Shown piece by piece: positions 8,209 to 16,782 of a DNA stretch of 64,000 nt. A program made the position numbers and the translations under genes. Position 1 is the stretch's first letter, and each line of letters opens with the position of its first letter. Origin of the DNA: Jiangella alkaliphila (GTDB taxonomy: Bacteria > Actinomycetota > Actinomycetes > Jiangellales > Jiangellaceae); assembly GCF_900105925.1 (NCBI RefSeq), contig NZ_LT629791.1, positions 6,976,001-7,040,000 on the forward strand, written 5' to 3'. The notes below the pieces were generated by a model that had not been told where the DNA came from, searched no databases, and was given only the letters and a program-made list of their open reading frames with translations.

Positions 8209-11079
8209 ATGAAATACGGCGTCCTGGGCCCTCTGGTGGTCCACGACGACCTCGGCGGGACCGTCGCGGTCACGTCCGCCAAGCAGCGGCTGCTGCTGGC
8301 AGTCCTGCTGACCCGCCGCAACACCCTGGTGTCCGCCGATGCGCTGCTGGACGCGCTGTGGGGCGGGCGCCCGCCGCGGTCGGCGCGGGCGAACCTGCAG
8401 AGCTACGTCCACCGGCTGCGGCGGCTGCTCGGCGAGGACCGCATCGTGCACCAGCGCTCCGGCTACCAGCTGGAGGTGCGGCCCGGCGAGGCCGACGACG
8501 AGGAGTTCGAGCGGCTGGCCGGTGAGGGCCGGGCCGCCCGAGCGGCCGGCGACGTCGGGCGGGCGGCCGAGCTGTTGCACCGGGCGGCGACGCTCTGGCG
8601 CGGGCCGGACGCCTACGCCGGCGTCCCCGAGTCGGGGGCGGTCGAGCCGGAGGCGGCCCGGCTCGGCGAACTGCGGCTCGCGGTGACCGAGCTGCGCATC
8701 GACGCCGACCTCGAGCGCGGCCAGGACGACCTGCTGGTCGCGGAGCTGAGCGCCCTGGTCAACGCCTACCCGCTGCGCCAGCGGCTGTACCGCCAGCTCA
8801 TGCTCGCCCTGCACCGGTCCGGCCGCACGGGCGACGCGCTCGACGTCTATCGGCAGGCCCGCACGACGCTGGTCGAGGAGCTGGGCCTGGAGCCGGGGCC
8901 GGAGCTGCGCGACCTCGAGCAGGCCATCCTGACCGACGACCCCGCGCTCGCCGCGCCACCGCCGGCCACCCGCCCCGCGACCCGCCCCGCGGCCGAGCTG
9001 CCGCCCGCCGACGCGGCCTTCACCGGGCGGCGCGACGAGGTGCGGCGGGTCACCGCCTGGCTGACGGACGGCGCCGGGCGGCACGGCGCCGGCCGGCCGG
9101 CCGTCGTGGCGATCAGCGGACCCGGCGGCGTGGGCAAGTCCGCCCTCGCCCTGCGAGCGGCGCACACCGTCGCCGAGACGTTCCCCGACGGCCAGCTGTA
9201 CGTGAACCTGCGCGGCGCGACGCCCGGGGTCCGGCCGCTGCGGCCGCACGACGTGCTGGTCAGGCTGCTCGGCTCGCTCGGCGTCGACGAGCGGCAGGTC
9301 CCCGGCGACCCGTCCGCCGCCGCGGCGCTGTTCCGGAGCACCGTCGCCGGGCGGCGGCTGCTGATCGTGCTCGACGACGCTGACTCCGCCGCGCAGGTCC
9401 GTCCGCTGCTGCCCGGTCCGGGCGCGGGGCCGGCCCTGCTGGTCACCAGCCGCCGGGTGCTCGCGACCATCGCCGGCGCCCACCGGCTCGCGCTCGGGAC
9501 GCTGCCGCCGGACGAGGCGGTCGACCTGCTCGCGGCGCTGGCCGGCCCGGGGCGGGTGACGGCCGAGCCCGAGGCCGCCGCCGACGTCGTGACGCTCTGC
9601 GGCCTGCTCCCGCTGGCCGTCCGGGTGGCCGGGGCGCGGCTGCTGGCGCGGCCGGACTGGACGCTGTCGTCGCTGCGCGACCGGCTGGACGACGCGCAGC
9701 ACCGGCTCGACGAGCTGGAGCACGACGACCTCGCGGTGCGGGCCAGCTGCGACGTCGCGTTCGACGCGTTGCCCGAGGCGCCGGCGGCGGTCTTCACCAG
9801 CCTGGGCCTGGCCGGGTTCGCCGACTTCACCGTGCACACCGCGGCCGCGCTGGCGGGCCGTCCGCTGCCGGCGACCCGGCGGGCGCTGGACCAACTGGTC
9901 GAGGCCCAGCTGCTGATCGCGGCGCCGGACGACCGGTTCACGCTGCACGACCTCGTTCGCCTCTACGCGCGGGAGCGGGCCGAGCGCACGCTGACCCCGT
10001 CCGGCCGCGACGACGCACTGCGCCGGGCGCTGCACCACTACCTCGCCACCGCGCGCAACGCGTCGCGCATGAGCGTCGCCTGGTCCGACCGCCACGCATC
10101 CATCGGCCCGGCGACCACCGGGCCGGCCCGCGCCGGCGCCGACCCCGCCGGCCCCGCCGAGCTCCCCGACGGCGCCGCCATCTCGGCCTGGGTGCGGGCG
10201 GAGTCGGACAACATCGCCGCCGCCGCGATCCACGCCGCGGCGCTCGACGGCGACGGCCCGGCCATCCTGGCCGGCCTGGCCGCGGCCATGGCGCACCCGC
10301 TGCGCAGCCAGGACCGCTGGACCGACCTCGTCGCGATCGGCCGCCTCGCGCTCGCGACCCTCGGCGACGAGGCCGACGACGGCGCGGGCCACGCCCGCTG
10401 GCGCTCCAAGCTGCACCAGAGCCTCAGCGACGGCTACTTCATGCTGGACCGCCTGCCGGAGGCGCAGCACCACGGACTCGAGGCGGTCCGGGCCTCGCAC
10501 GAGGGCGGCGACCGCCACGGCGAGGCCGACGCCCGCAGCGCGCTCGGCTTCATCCTCCACCACCTGAACCGCACCGATGAGGCGTTCGTCCACTACCGCC
10601 GCGCGCTGCGGCTGCAGCGCGAGATCGCCGACCCCAAGGGCCAGGCACTCACCCTCACCCGGCTCGGCGTCGGCCACCATCGCAGCGGCCGGCTGGATGA
10701 GGCGATCGCCTGCCAGGAGCGGGCGCTGCGGCTGGACGACAGCCCGCACCTCACCGGCATCGCGTGGTTCCGGCTCGGCGACGCACACCTCGACGCCGGA
10801 CGGCCGGAGCGCGCCCTCGACTGCTTCGAGCGGGCCATCGAGGCGTTCCAGGCGTGCGGCTCCAGCGTCGACGAGGCGCTGGCCAGGTGGCTGCGCGGCG
10901 ACATCCTGCGGCTGCTCGGCCGCGACGGCGACGCCCGGCACAGCTGGAGCCGCTCGACCGACCTGCTGCGCGAGATGCGCAGCCTGACCAGCGACGAGGC
11001 CGGCGACCTGCTCGGCGCGCCGGTCCCGCGGATGCCGGCCGTCCTGCGCCGCGGCCGCGACGCACGCCACCCGGCCTGA
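8209..11079 (+). CDS. AfsR-like SARP transcriptional regulator with NB-ARC and TPR domains
   Basis: A 956-residue regulator built as in AfsR. An OmpR-type winged helix (about residues 15-90) is followed by a bacterial transcriptional activation domain (about 97-245), an NB-ARC ATPase with Walker A GPGGVGKSAL near residue 304 and LLIVLDDAD as Walker B, and C-terminal TPR repeats (about 725-930). SARP proteins activate secondary-metabolism or morphogenesis genes by binding direct repeats at the -35 region. The ATG at 8209 is chosen because GGGAGG lies six bases upstream; an in-frame start at 8152 would lie within the hairpin repeat. No biosynthetic cluster is next to it. The likely nearby target is the lipoprotein gene at 11181. 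Confidence 0.92.
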   Translation: MKYGVLGPLVVHDDLGGTVAVTSAKQRLLLAVLLTRRNTLVSADALLDALWGGRPPRSARANLQSYVHRLRRLLGEDRIVHQRSGYQLEVRPGEADDEEFERLAGEGRAARAAGDVGRAAELLHRAATLWRGPDAYAGVPESGAVEPEAARLGELRLAVTELRIDADLERGQDDLLVAELSALVNAYPLRQRLYRQLMLALHRSGRTGDALDVYRQARTTLVEELGLEPGPELRDLEQAILTDDPALAAPPPATRPATRPAAELPPADAAFTGRRDEVRRVTAWLTDGAGRHGAGRPAVVAISGPGGVGKSALALRAAHTVAETFPDGQLYVNLRGATPGVRPLRPHDVLVRLLGSLGVDERQVPGDPSAAAALFRSTVAGRRLLIVLDDADSAAQVRPLLPGPGAGPALLVTSRRVLATIAGAHRLALGTLPPDEAVDLLAALAGPGRVTAEPEAAADVVTLCGLLPLAVRVAGARLLARPDWTLSSLRDRLDDAQHRLDELEHDDLAVRASCDVAFDALPEAPAAVFTSLGLAGFADFTVHTAAALAGRPLPATRRALDQLVEAQLLIAAPDDRFTLHDLVRLYARERAERTLTPSGRDDALRRALHHYLATARNASRMSVAWSDRHASIGPATTGPARAGADPAGPAELPDGAAISAWVRAESDNIAAAAIHAAALDGDGPAILAGLAAAMAHPLRSQDRWTDLVAIGRLALATLGDEADDGAGHARWRSKLHQSLSDGYFMLDRLPEAQHHGLEAVRASHEGGDRHGEADARSALGFILHHLNRTDEAFVHYRRALRLQREIADPKGQALTLTRLGVGHHRSGRLDEAIACQERALRLDDSPHLTGIAWFRLGDAHLDAGRPERALDCFERAIEAFQACGSSVDEALARWLRGDILRLLGRDGDARHSWSRSTDLLREMRSLTSDEAGDLLGAPVPRMPAVLRRGRDARHPA

Positions 11080-11093
11080 CCACCGGTCAGTGG

Positions 11094-11112
11094 GCGTGTA
11101 GAGCGCGTGTAG
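11094..11112 (+). promoter_or_regulatory. Direct repeat with 11-bp period, SARP-type site
   Basis: Two identical octamers GCGTGTAG at 11094-11101 and 11105-11112 are separated by three bases, giving an 11-bp period. That spacing places both on the same face of the DNA and is the known pattern of SARP and OmpR-type sites. They lie directly after the SARP gene and about 70 bp before the lipoprotein start. Binding is inferred. Confidence 0.5.
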
Positions 11113-11180
11113 CGGCACCTGGGATCGTCTCGTCCGGTTCGCCCGAACCAGACCACACTGACGTACCGGAGATAGCGCGC

Positions 11181-11654
11181 GTGAATTCGACGATCCGATC
11201 CCGAGCCTTCGTCCCGTTGGCCGGCATAGCCCTGCTGTTCGCGACCGCCGCCTGCGGGTCCGACGACGATCCGCCGCCGCCGTCGGCGCCGGAGTCCGAC
11301 CTCGAGCTGACCATGACCGACCCGCCCGCGGACGCCGAGGAGGACACCGAGCCGGAGTCCTCCGGCGACGGCGACTACTGCGGGCTGCTCGAGACGATGG
11401 GTGACGACCTCCTCGCCGGCTCCTCGGCCACCGACCCCGACGCCGCCGCCGGGCTGGTCGAGACCTACCGCGAGATCGCCGCCGCGGCGCCGGACGACGT
11501 CGCCGCGGACTGGACCGCGATGGCCGACGCCATGCAGGCGATGGCCGACATCGACCCGGCCGACCCGGCGGCGCTCGAGCAGCTGGAAGACCTCGGCGAC
11601 CTCACCGCGATCAGCCAGCGGCTGGGCGAGAGCGTCCAGTCCGAGTGCGGCTGA
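11181..11654 (+). CDS. Small secreted lipoprotein
   Basis: A 157-residue protein of unknown function. It begins with a lipoprotein signal: basic residues, a hydrophobic stretch (FVPLAGIALLFATAACGS) and the lipobox cysteine in AAC. A Pro/Asp/Glu-rich linker follows, then a helical acidic domain with YCGLLETMGDDLL and a C-terminal SVQSECG, whose two cysteines could form a disulfide. The GTG at 11181 is the start that leaves an intact signal. Its place directly downstream of an AfsR-type gene, behind a SARP-like direct repeat, suggests control by that regulator, as afsS is controlled by AfsR. There is no sequence likeness to AfsS. Confidence 0.75.
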   Translation: MNSTIRSRAFVPLAGIALLFATAACGSDDDPPPPSAPESDLELTMTDPPADAEEDTEPESSGDGDYCGLLETMGDDLLAGSSATDPDAAAGLVETYREIAAAAPDDVAADWTAMADAMQAMADIDPADPAALEQLEDLGDLTAISQRLGESVQSECG

Positions 11655-11663
11655 GGACGAGCC

Positions 11664-11699
11664 GCGGCCGAGGTCACGCCGTCAAGTGACCTCGGCCGC
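11664..11699 (+). terminator. Hairpin after lipoprotein gene
   Basis: Perfect 14-bp arms GCGGCCGAGGTCAC (11664-11677) and GTGACCTCGGCCGC (11686-11699) enclose an 8-nt loop, starting nine bases after the lipoprotein stop. The stem is strong and lacks a T-tract, as usual for actinomycete terminators. Confidence 0.8.
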
Positions 11700-11702
11700 A
11701 TC

Positions 11703-11867
11703 AGGGTGTGTCTCCCGGGTCTCGGCCGTTGCGAGCGGCGTCCAGGTGGATGCCTCGCAAGGCCGAGGAAAGAGTCATAGCGGGAGGTTCTACGTCGACT
11801 GACGAGAACGCAGCGAGGCGCCGCCTGGGCGTCGCGCAGTAGGCCATGGACCCGGGAGACACACCCT
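11703..11867. mobile_element. MITE-like element with 19-bp terminal inverted repeats
   Basis: AGGGTGTGTCTCCCGGGTC at 11703-11721 is perfectly inverted at 11849-11867, bounding a 165-bp segment with no plausible gene. The interior is also structured: CTCGGCCGTTGCGAG near 11721 pairs imperfectly with CCTCGCAAGGCCGAG near 11752. The same 19-base end occurs alone at 37886-37904. Short size, long inverted ends and recurrence indicate a non-autonomous element related to an insertion sequence. No clear target duplication is visible. The right end adjoins and supplies the TAG stop of the gene at 11866-12351. Confidence 0.7.
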
Positions 11868-12351
11868 AGGGGAGCGGGCGGACGGGGGCCGCCCGCTCCC
11901 GGTTCCAGCGCGCGAGGTGCACCGCGTGCACGACCGCCAGCGCCAGCGTGAACAACGCGAGGGCCATCGAGCCGGCGCCACCGGCGCTGAGGTCCGGCGC
12001 CGGGTCGCCGACGCCGGGTTTGGTGGCGAGCATGAGGATGATCAGCAGGCTCACCACCCCGATGCCGATGGGCAGCGCGGACGACGGCGGCCGCGGCCGG
12101 AACGTCGCCACGAGACACAGCGCCATGAGCACCAGCGCCAGGATGATCCCGAGCACGGCCGGGTCGCCGTTGGCGTTCGAGGCGGTCTCCCACAGGTTGC
12201 CGAGCCGGCTGGCCACGCTGCCGGTCTCCGGGTCGACCTCCAGGTCGTCGAACATCGGCGTGAAGATCAGGCCGAGGCCGGCCACCGCGATGGGCCCGTA
12301 GAGGCGGGCGTAGCCGTCGAACACCCGGCCGTTGTCGTCGTCGCGCGTCAT
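11866..12351 (-). CDS. Hypothetical membrane protein
   Basis: A 161-residue protein with four predicted membrane segments: about residues 18-33, 64-84, 91-110 and 127-147. The soluble loop between the first two is acidic and Asn-rich. The family is not recognised. The ATG overlaps the stop of the large NHL-repeat gene upstream by four bases, so the two are translated as a pair and the membrane protein may be a partner of the NHL protein. Its TAG stop coincides with the outer end of the MITE-like element, so the original C-terminus may have been altered. Confidence 0.7.
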   Translation of the reverse strand: MTRDDDNGRVFDGYARLYGPIAVAGLGLIFTPMFDDLEVDPETGSVASRLGNLWETASNANGDPAVLGIILALVLMALCLVATFRPRPPSSALPIGIGVVSLLIILMLATKPGVGDPAPDLSAGGAGSMALALFTLALAVVHAVHLARWNRERAAPVRPLP

Positions 12352-15300
12352 GCGGTCGTGGTTCCTTCCGTTGCGGGGTCGGGTTCGCTCGCCGTGACGG
12401 CCGCCGCACGCGCCGCCCGGCGGCGCCGAACCAGCAGCACCGCCGCCGCGGCGGCGATCAGCACGCCCGCGCCGGCGCCGACGAGCCACCAGGGGAAGGA
12501 GCCGCTGGTGATCTCGGCGGGGCGGACGAGGGCGAGCACCTGGTCGGTCGCGGAGTCGACGAGGTAGAGGTCGCCACCCGGGCCGACCTCCAGGGCGGTG
12601 ATCGAGCGCTCCGTGTCGCCGTCCAGCTCCGTGTCGAGCACCGTGCTGATGGTGCCCTCGGCGTCGATGCGACGGACGCCGTCCCCCGTGGCCACGTAGA
12701 CGTCGCCCTCGGGGCCGACGGCGACGTCGGCCAGGCCCCACAGCTGTGCCCGCGTGGCCGGCCCGCCGTCGCCGTAGTCGTCGTCGACCACGACGTCGTC
12801 GCTGTCGGTGGTGCCGGCGAAGGTCCGGGCGTCCTGGCCCGGGGCCGCGGCAACGACCTGCCCGCTCCCCTCGTCGGCGACGTACACCGTGCCGTCCGCG
12901 CCGACGGCGAGGGCGGACGGGAGCGCGAGCGTGTCGGCGTCGAACCCCGGCACCGCCGCGATCAGGCCATCGGAGTCGACGCGGTAGACCAGCTCCCCGA
13001 TGTCCAGCAGGTACACCGTGCCGTCCGGCCCGACGGCCACGTCGCGCGGCTGCACCAACTGGGTGGTCGCCAGCGCGCCGTCGACCACCGGGTGCTCGCT
13101 GTACGCCCCGCCGGCGACGGTGACGAGCCGGCCGTCGGGGTAAATGCGCACCACGGAGTCGCCGAGAGCCGCGTAGACCTCGCCGCCGGGGCCGGTGGCC
13201 AGCCGCCGGATCGAGTCCAGCCGTGGGTCGGCGGCCGGCGCACCGGCCAGCTCGGTGCCCTCGAGCCGCCGAAGCCGCCCGACCTGTGGCTCGGCGACGA
13301 AGAGCGTGCCATCCGGCGCGACGGCGACGCTCATGTCGCCGGTCAGATCCGCCGCGTCGGCCGGTTCCGCGGCCACGACGTCGCGGAAGTCGGCCACCGT
13401 CTCGATGATGCCGTCGGCGCCGATGCGGCGGACGAGGTCGCCGCGGGTGCCGCCGAGCACCAGGCTGCCGTCGGGTGCGACGTCGACCGTCTCCGGCTCG
13501 TTCACACCGGCCTCGGCGGCCGGGCCCCCGTCGCCGGTGTCGTGCGGCGAGCCGGTGCCGGCGACGGTGGCGATGACGCCGTCGGCGCCGACCCGGCGGA
13601 TCCGGCTGTTGAAGGTGTCGGCGATGTAGAGCCCGTCGGGGCCGGCAGCGACGTCGAGCGGCGTGTTCAGCTCCGCGGCCCCGGCCGGCCCGCCGTCGCC
13701 GCCGAAGCCGCCTTCGCCGGAGCCGAAGTAGCTGACACCGGCCAGCGCGACCAGCGTCCCGTCGGGCCGGACCATGCGCACCCGCGGCACGCCGTTCTCG
13801 ACGACGTAGACGTTGCCGGCGGCGTCGACCTCGACCGCGACGGGCTCATCCAGGCTGGCTTCGACGGCTGGCTGGTCGTCGGCGTAGCGTTCGCCGCCGC
13901 CGGCCACCCGGGTCAGCAGGCCGTCCGGGCTGACCCGGCAGATCAAGTCTCGGCCGGGGTCGGCCAGGTAGAGGGTGCCGTCGGGGGCAATCGCCACGTC
14001 GGCAGGCAGGCCGAGCGCCGTCTCGGTGGCCGGCTCGCCCACGCACGTCGGGGGCGGCTCGTCGTCGGCGTTCTGGTCGGGGGCGGTGCCGGCGACCGTC
14101 GTGATGACGCCGTCGGTGCCGACCCGGCGGATCGTGGCGTTCGACGAGTCGGCGATGTAGAGGTTGCCCTCGGCGTCGACGTCCAGGCCGGCGGGTCCGT
14201 TCAGCTGCGCCTCGCCGGCCGGTCCGCCGTCGCCGCGGCGGCCGGCCTCGCCGGTGCCCGCGGCGACGGTCACGGTGCCGTCGGCGTCGACGCGGTGGAC
14301 GACGTGGCGGTGGCTGTCGGCGACATAGGTGACGCCGTCAGGGCCGGCCGCGACGCCCGAAGGGCCGGCCGCCGGGCCTGGCGGCGGCACCAGCTCCTCC
14401 AGCGCGGCGATGTCGGGGTCGGCCGCCACGCCGGCCACCGTCACCAGCTCGCCGGGGTCGCGGTCGCCCCAGAGCGACCCGGCCGGTGGCACCTGGTCGT
14501 CGCGCGCCGCGACGTCGTCCGGGAGCCGCCACACCCGCGAGCCGGCCGTGTAGTAGATCGCGCCGTCGGTCCCGGCGGCGACGTCCTCGACACTGGCCGG
14601 GAGCGGACCGGCGACCTCGATCGCGCCCTCGCGTAGCACGAGCAAGCGGCCGTTGGCCTCGTCGGTGACGTAGAGCTCGCCGCCGGGGCCGGCTGCCAAC
14701 CGGCGGCCGTCACGGGCGGGCGTGCCGTCCAGCCCCGACCCGGCGTCGATCAGCGCGAGGTCGGCGTCGGCGATGACGCCGAGGGTCCCGTCGGGAGCCA
14801 CGTGGTACACGTCACCGAACGGCTCGAGCGTGAAGAACACCGTGCCGGCGGTGTCGACGGCGATACTGGTGATCGGCGTGTCCATGGCCGCGTCCGTCGC
14901 CGGTCCGCCGACGGCCCCGTCGCCAACGAACACCTCGCCGCCGCCCGCGACCGTCGTGATGACGCCGTCGGTGCCGATGCGTCGGATCCGGCCGTTCATG
15001 GTGTCGGCCAGGTAGACGTTGCCGTCGGCGTCGACCGCGATGTCCGTGGGGTCGAAGATCTCCGCGTCGGCGGCGAGCCCCCCGTCGGCGTCGCCGGCCT
15101 CGATCGTGTCGTCGCCGGCACCGGCCAGCACGGTGACGGCGCCGTCGGGCGCGATGCGGCGGACGTCCTGGTTGGCGGCCAGGTACACGCTGCCGTCGGG
15201 GCCGACCGAGCTGGCGATCGGCGTGCTGCTGAGGCTCGAAGACCCCCCGCCCGGCGGCTCCGGTCCGTCGGTCTCGGGTGGGCGCTGGGCCCGGGCGCCG

Positions 15301-15584
15301 GCGACGGTGTCGATGACGCCGTCAATGCCGACGAACCGCAGCCGCTCGCTGTACCGGTCGGCGAGGTAGACCGTCCCGTCGGGCCCGACGGACAGCGTCA
15401 GCGAGGGGTGGAGTCGTGCTTCTGTCGCCGGTCCGCCGTCACCGGAGTAGCCGATCTCCCCCGTGCCGGCGACCAGGACGACCTCGCCGGGCAGCGGCTC
15501 GGGTGGCGTCGTCGAGGCCTGCGCCGCGGCCGGCGCCAGTCCGGATGTGAGCAGCAGACCTGGTAGTAGCGCTCCGAGCAGCAA
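12348..15584 (-). CDS. Secreted, membrane-anchored NHL-repeat (beta-propeller) protein
   Basis: A 1,078-residue extracellular protein. An N-terminal signal (LLGALLPGLLLTSGLAPAAAQA) is followed by about 20 repeats of roughly 45-55 residues with the NHL pattern GPDGTVYLAD...RIRRVGTDGVITTVAG, and by Gly-Asp-Gly-Gly-Pro-Ala motifs. This predicts several six-bladed beta-propellers, generally protein- or ligand-binding scaffolds. Near the C-terminus a transmembrane helix (WWLVGAGAGVLIAAAAAVLLV) and an Arg-rich stop-transfer tail anchor it to the cell. The TTG at 15584 has GGAGGGG six bases upstream and is the best start. It is coupled to the small membrane protein gene downstream. No catalytic motif was found. 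Confidence 0.85.
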   Translation of the reverse strand: MLLGALLPGLLLTSGLAPAAAQASTTPPEPLPGEVVLVAGTGEIGYSGDGGPATEARLHPSLTLSVGPDGTVYLADRYSERLRFVGIDGVIDTVAGARAQRPPETDGPEPPGGGSSSLSSTPIASSVGPDGSVYLAANQDVRRIAPDGAVTVLAGAGDDTIEAGDADGGLAADAEIFDPTDIAVDADGNVYLADTMNGRIRRIGTDGVITTVAGGGEVFVGDGAVGGPATDAAMDTPITSIAVDTAGTVFFTLEPFGDVYHVAPDGTLGVIADADLALIDAGSGLDGTPARDGRRLAAGPGGELYVTDEANGRLLVLREGAIEVAGPLPASVEDVAAGTDGAIYYTAGSRVWRLPDDVAARDDQVPPAGSLWGDRDPGELVTVAGVAADPDIAALEELVPPPGPAAGPSGVAAGPDGVTYVADSHRHVVHRVDADGTVTVAAGTGEAGRRGDGGPAGEAQLNGPAGLDVDAEGNLYIADSSNATIRRVGTDGVITTVAGTAPDQNADDEPPPTCVGEPATETALGLPADVAIAPDGTLYLADPGRDLICRVSPDGLLTRVAGGGERYADDQPAVEASLDEPVAVEVDAAGNVYVVENGVPRVRMVRPDGTLVALAGVSYFGSGEGGFGGDGGPAGAAELNTPLDVAAGPDGLYIADTFNSRIRRVGADGVIATVAGTGSPHDTGDGGPAAEAGVNEPETVDVAPDGSLVLGGTRGDLVRRIGADGIIETVADFRDVVAAEPADAADLTGDMSVAVAPDGTLFVAEPQVGRLRRLEGTELAGAPAADPRLDSIRRLATGPGGEVYAALGDSVVRIYPDGRLVTVAGGAYSEHPVVDGALATTQLVQPRDVAVGPDGTVYLLDIGELVYRVDSDGLIAAVPGFDADTLALPSALAVGADGTVYVADEGSGQVVAAAPGQDARTFAGTTDSDDVVVDDDYGDGGPATRAQLWGLADVAVGPEGDVYVATGDGVRRIDAEGTISTVLDTELDGDTERSITALEVGPGGDLYLVDSATDQVLALVRPAEITSGSFPWWLVGAGAGVLIAAAAAVLLVRRRRAARAAAVTASEPDPATEGTTTA

Positions 15585-15678
15585 CGGCGTCCCCTCCGGT
15601 CGGTCCTTACCGCCGGAGAGCGTGGCAGACGCTACTTTCTGTTCACTTTCACGGATGCGTCACGGCAGGTCAGCCCCG

Positions 15679-16689
15679 TCACTCGCGCGGGCTGATCTCC
15701 ATCTCGATGGCCATCTCCATCTCCAGCGTCTGCTCGGTGGAGCCGTCGTCGACCGCCATCTCGATGGACGTGTTCGTGTCGCTGCTGCCGGAGATGGCGA
15801 CCGGGAAGCTCAGCCGGCCCGCGCTGGTGCCGGTGCCCGTGCCGCTCGCCTCGATCAGCTCGGCCGTGGCGCCGCCCTGCTCGATGGTGGTGGGCTCGGC
15901 CCGCTGCGCCACGTCGGCGCTCAGCTCGTAGGCGTCGCCGTCGAACGACGTGAGGGTGTAGCTGAAGGTGTTGCAGAAGGTGAAGCCCTGCGAGTCGACC
16001 GCCGTGGCGACGTCCCAGGTGGCGCCGATGCCGACCGGCTCGGTGGGCAGCGGCACGGTGAGGTTGGCCAGCTGGCTCTCGAACTGCTGCATGGTCGGGG
16101 CGATCGTGGGGTCGACGCTGGCGGTGTCGATCTTCCCCTCGACGAAGGCGCCGCTGCGCGTGGTGGTGACGGTGCCGGTGATGCCGATCATGGAGTCGAG
16201 GATGGCCTGCATCGACGCGTCGCCGCCCTCGACCTCGACCCGGTCGTACTCCACCGTCATGGTGATCTCGTCGTCGGTGACGGCGTCGACGGTCACCACC
16301 ATGCCCATGATCATCGGCGGCGCCGGCATGGTGGGCGAGTCCTGGCCGTCGACGCTGGCCGTGGTGGTCGTGACCATGCGCATGTCGACGGCGGCGGCGT
16401 CGCCGGCCGTGGGCGACAGCTCCATCAGCGCCCGCGGCTCGTCGCCGGGGTCGCTGACGACGGCCTCCGGCGCGCCGTCGGTGCAGGCGACGTCGGACAC
16501 CGGCTCCTCGGCCGGCTCCTCGGCCGGCTCGTCGGCGGGCTCGCCCGAGTCGTCGGAGGCGGGCTCGCCCGAGTCGGCGGCGGACGGCGCGGCGGTGTCG
16601 TCCGCCGAGCCGCCGCCGGAGTCGTCGCCGCACCCGGCGAGGACGAGCAGGACGGCGGCCAGGGGCAGACAGCCGGTGATGCGGCGCAC
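15679..16689 (-). CDS. Secreted lipoprotein of unknown function
   Basis: A 336-residue protein. It has a lipoprotein signal peptide (CLPLAAVLLVLAGCGDD), then a Ser/Glu/Pro/Asp-rich linker with repeated EPA(D/E)E units, then a beta-rich domain from about residue 85. The domain pattern (MEMAIEMEI strands, IDTASVDPTIAPTMQQFESQL, CNTFSYTL) resembles DUF6263-type actinobacterial lipoproteins, but that match is from memory and tentative. The GTG at 16689 is preceded by GAGGAG at a six-base spacing. It lies 94 bp upstream of the NHL-repeat gene, with the same orientation. Confidence 0.75.
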   Translation of the reverse strand: MRRITGCLPLAAVLLVLAGCGDDSGGGSADDTAAPSAADSGEPASDDSGEPADEPAEEPAEEPVSDVACTDGAPEAVVSDPGDEPRALMELSPTAGDAAAVDMRMVTTTTASVDGQDSPTMPAPPMIMGMVVTVDAVTDDEITMTVEYDRVEVEGGDASMQAILDSMIGITGTVTTTRSGAFVEGKIDTASVDPTIAPTMQQFESQLANLTVPLPTEPVGIGATWDVATAVDSQGFTFCNTFSYTLTSFDGDAYELSADVAQRAEPTTIEQGGATAELIEASGTGTGTSAGRLSFPVAISGSSDTNTSIEMAVDDGSTEQTLEMEMAIEMEISPRE

Positions 16690-16782
16690 AGCGACTCCTC
16701 GGGACGGTTCGGGCTGATCGTCCCGAACTCTAGCGGCCGCCGGTGACAACCAGCATCACCACAATCCAACGCCGGACATCCG

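Noticed and set aside
8176-11118. Very long minus-strand open frame (980 codons) opposite the SARP gene, and similar ones at 29059-31827 and 40829-43807
   Set aside because: They mirror strongly conserved genes, contain no domain, and arise from GC-rich codon bias that leaves the antisense frames open.
16302-16320. ATGATCAT within the lipoprotein gene at 15679-16689 as another copy of the hairpin family
   Set aside because: It is in the coding sequence, has no complementary arm and encodes Met-Ile residues; chance occurrence.
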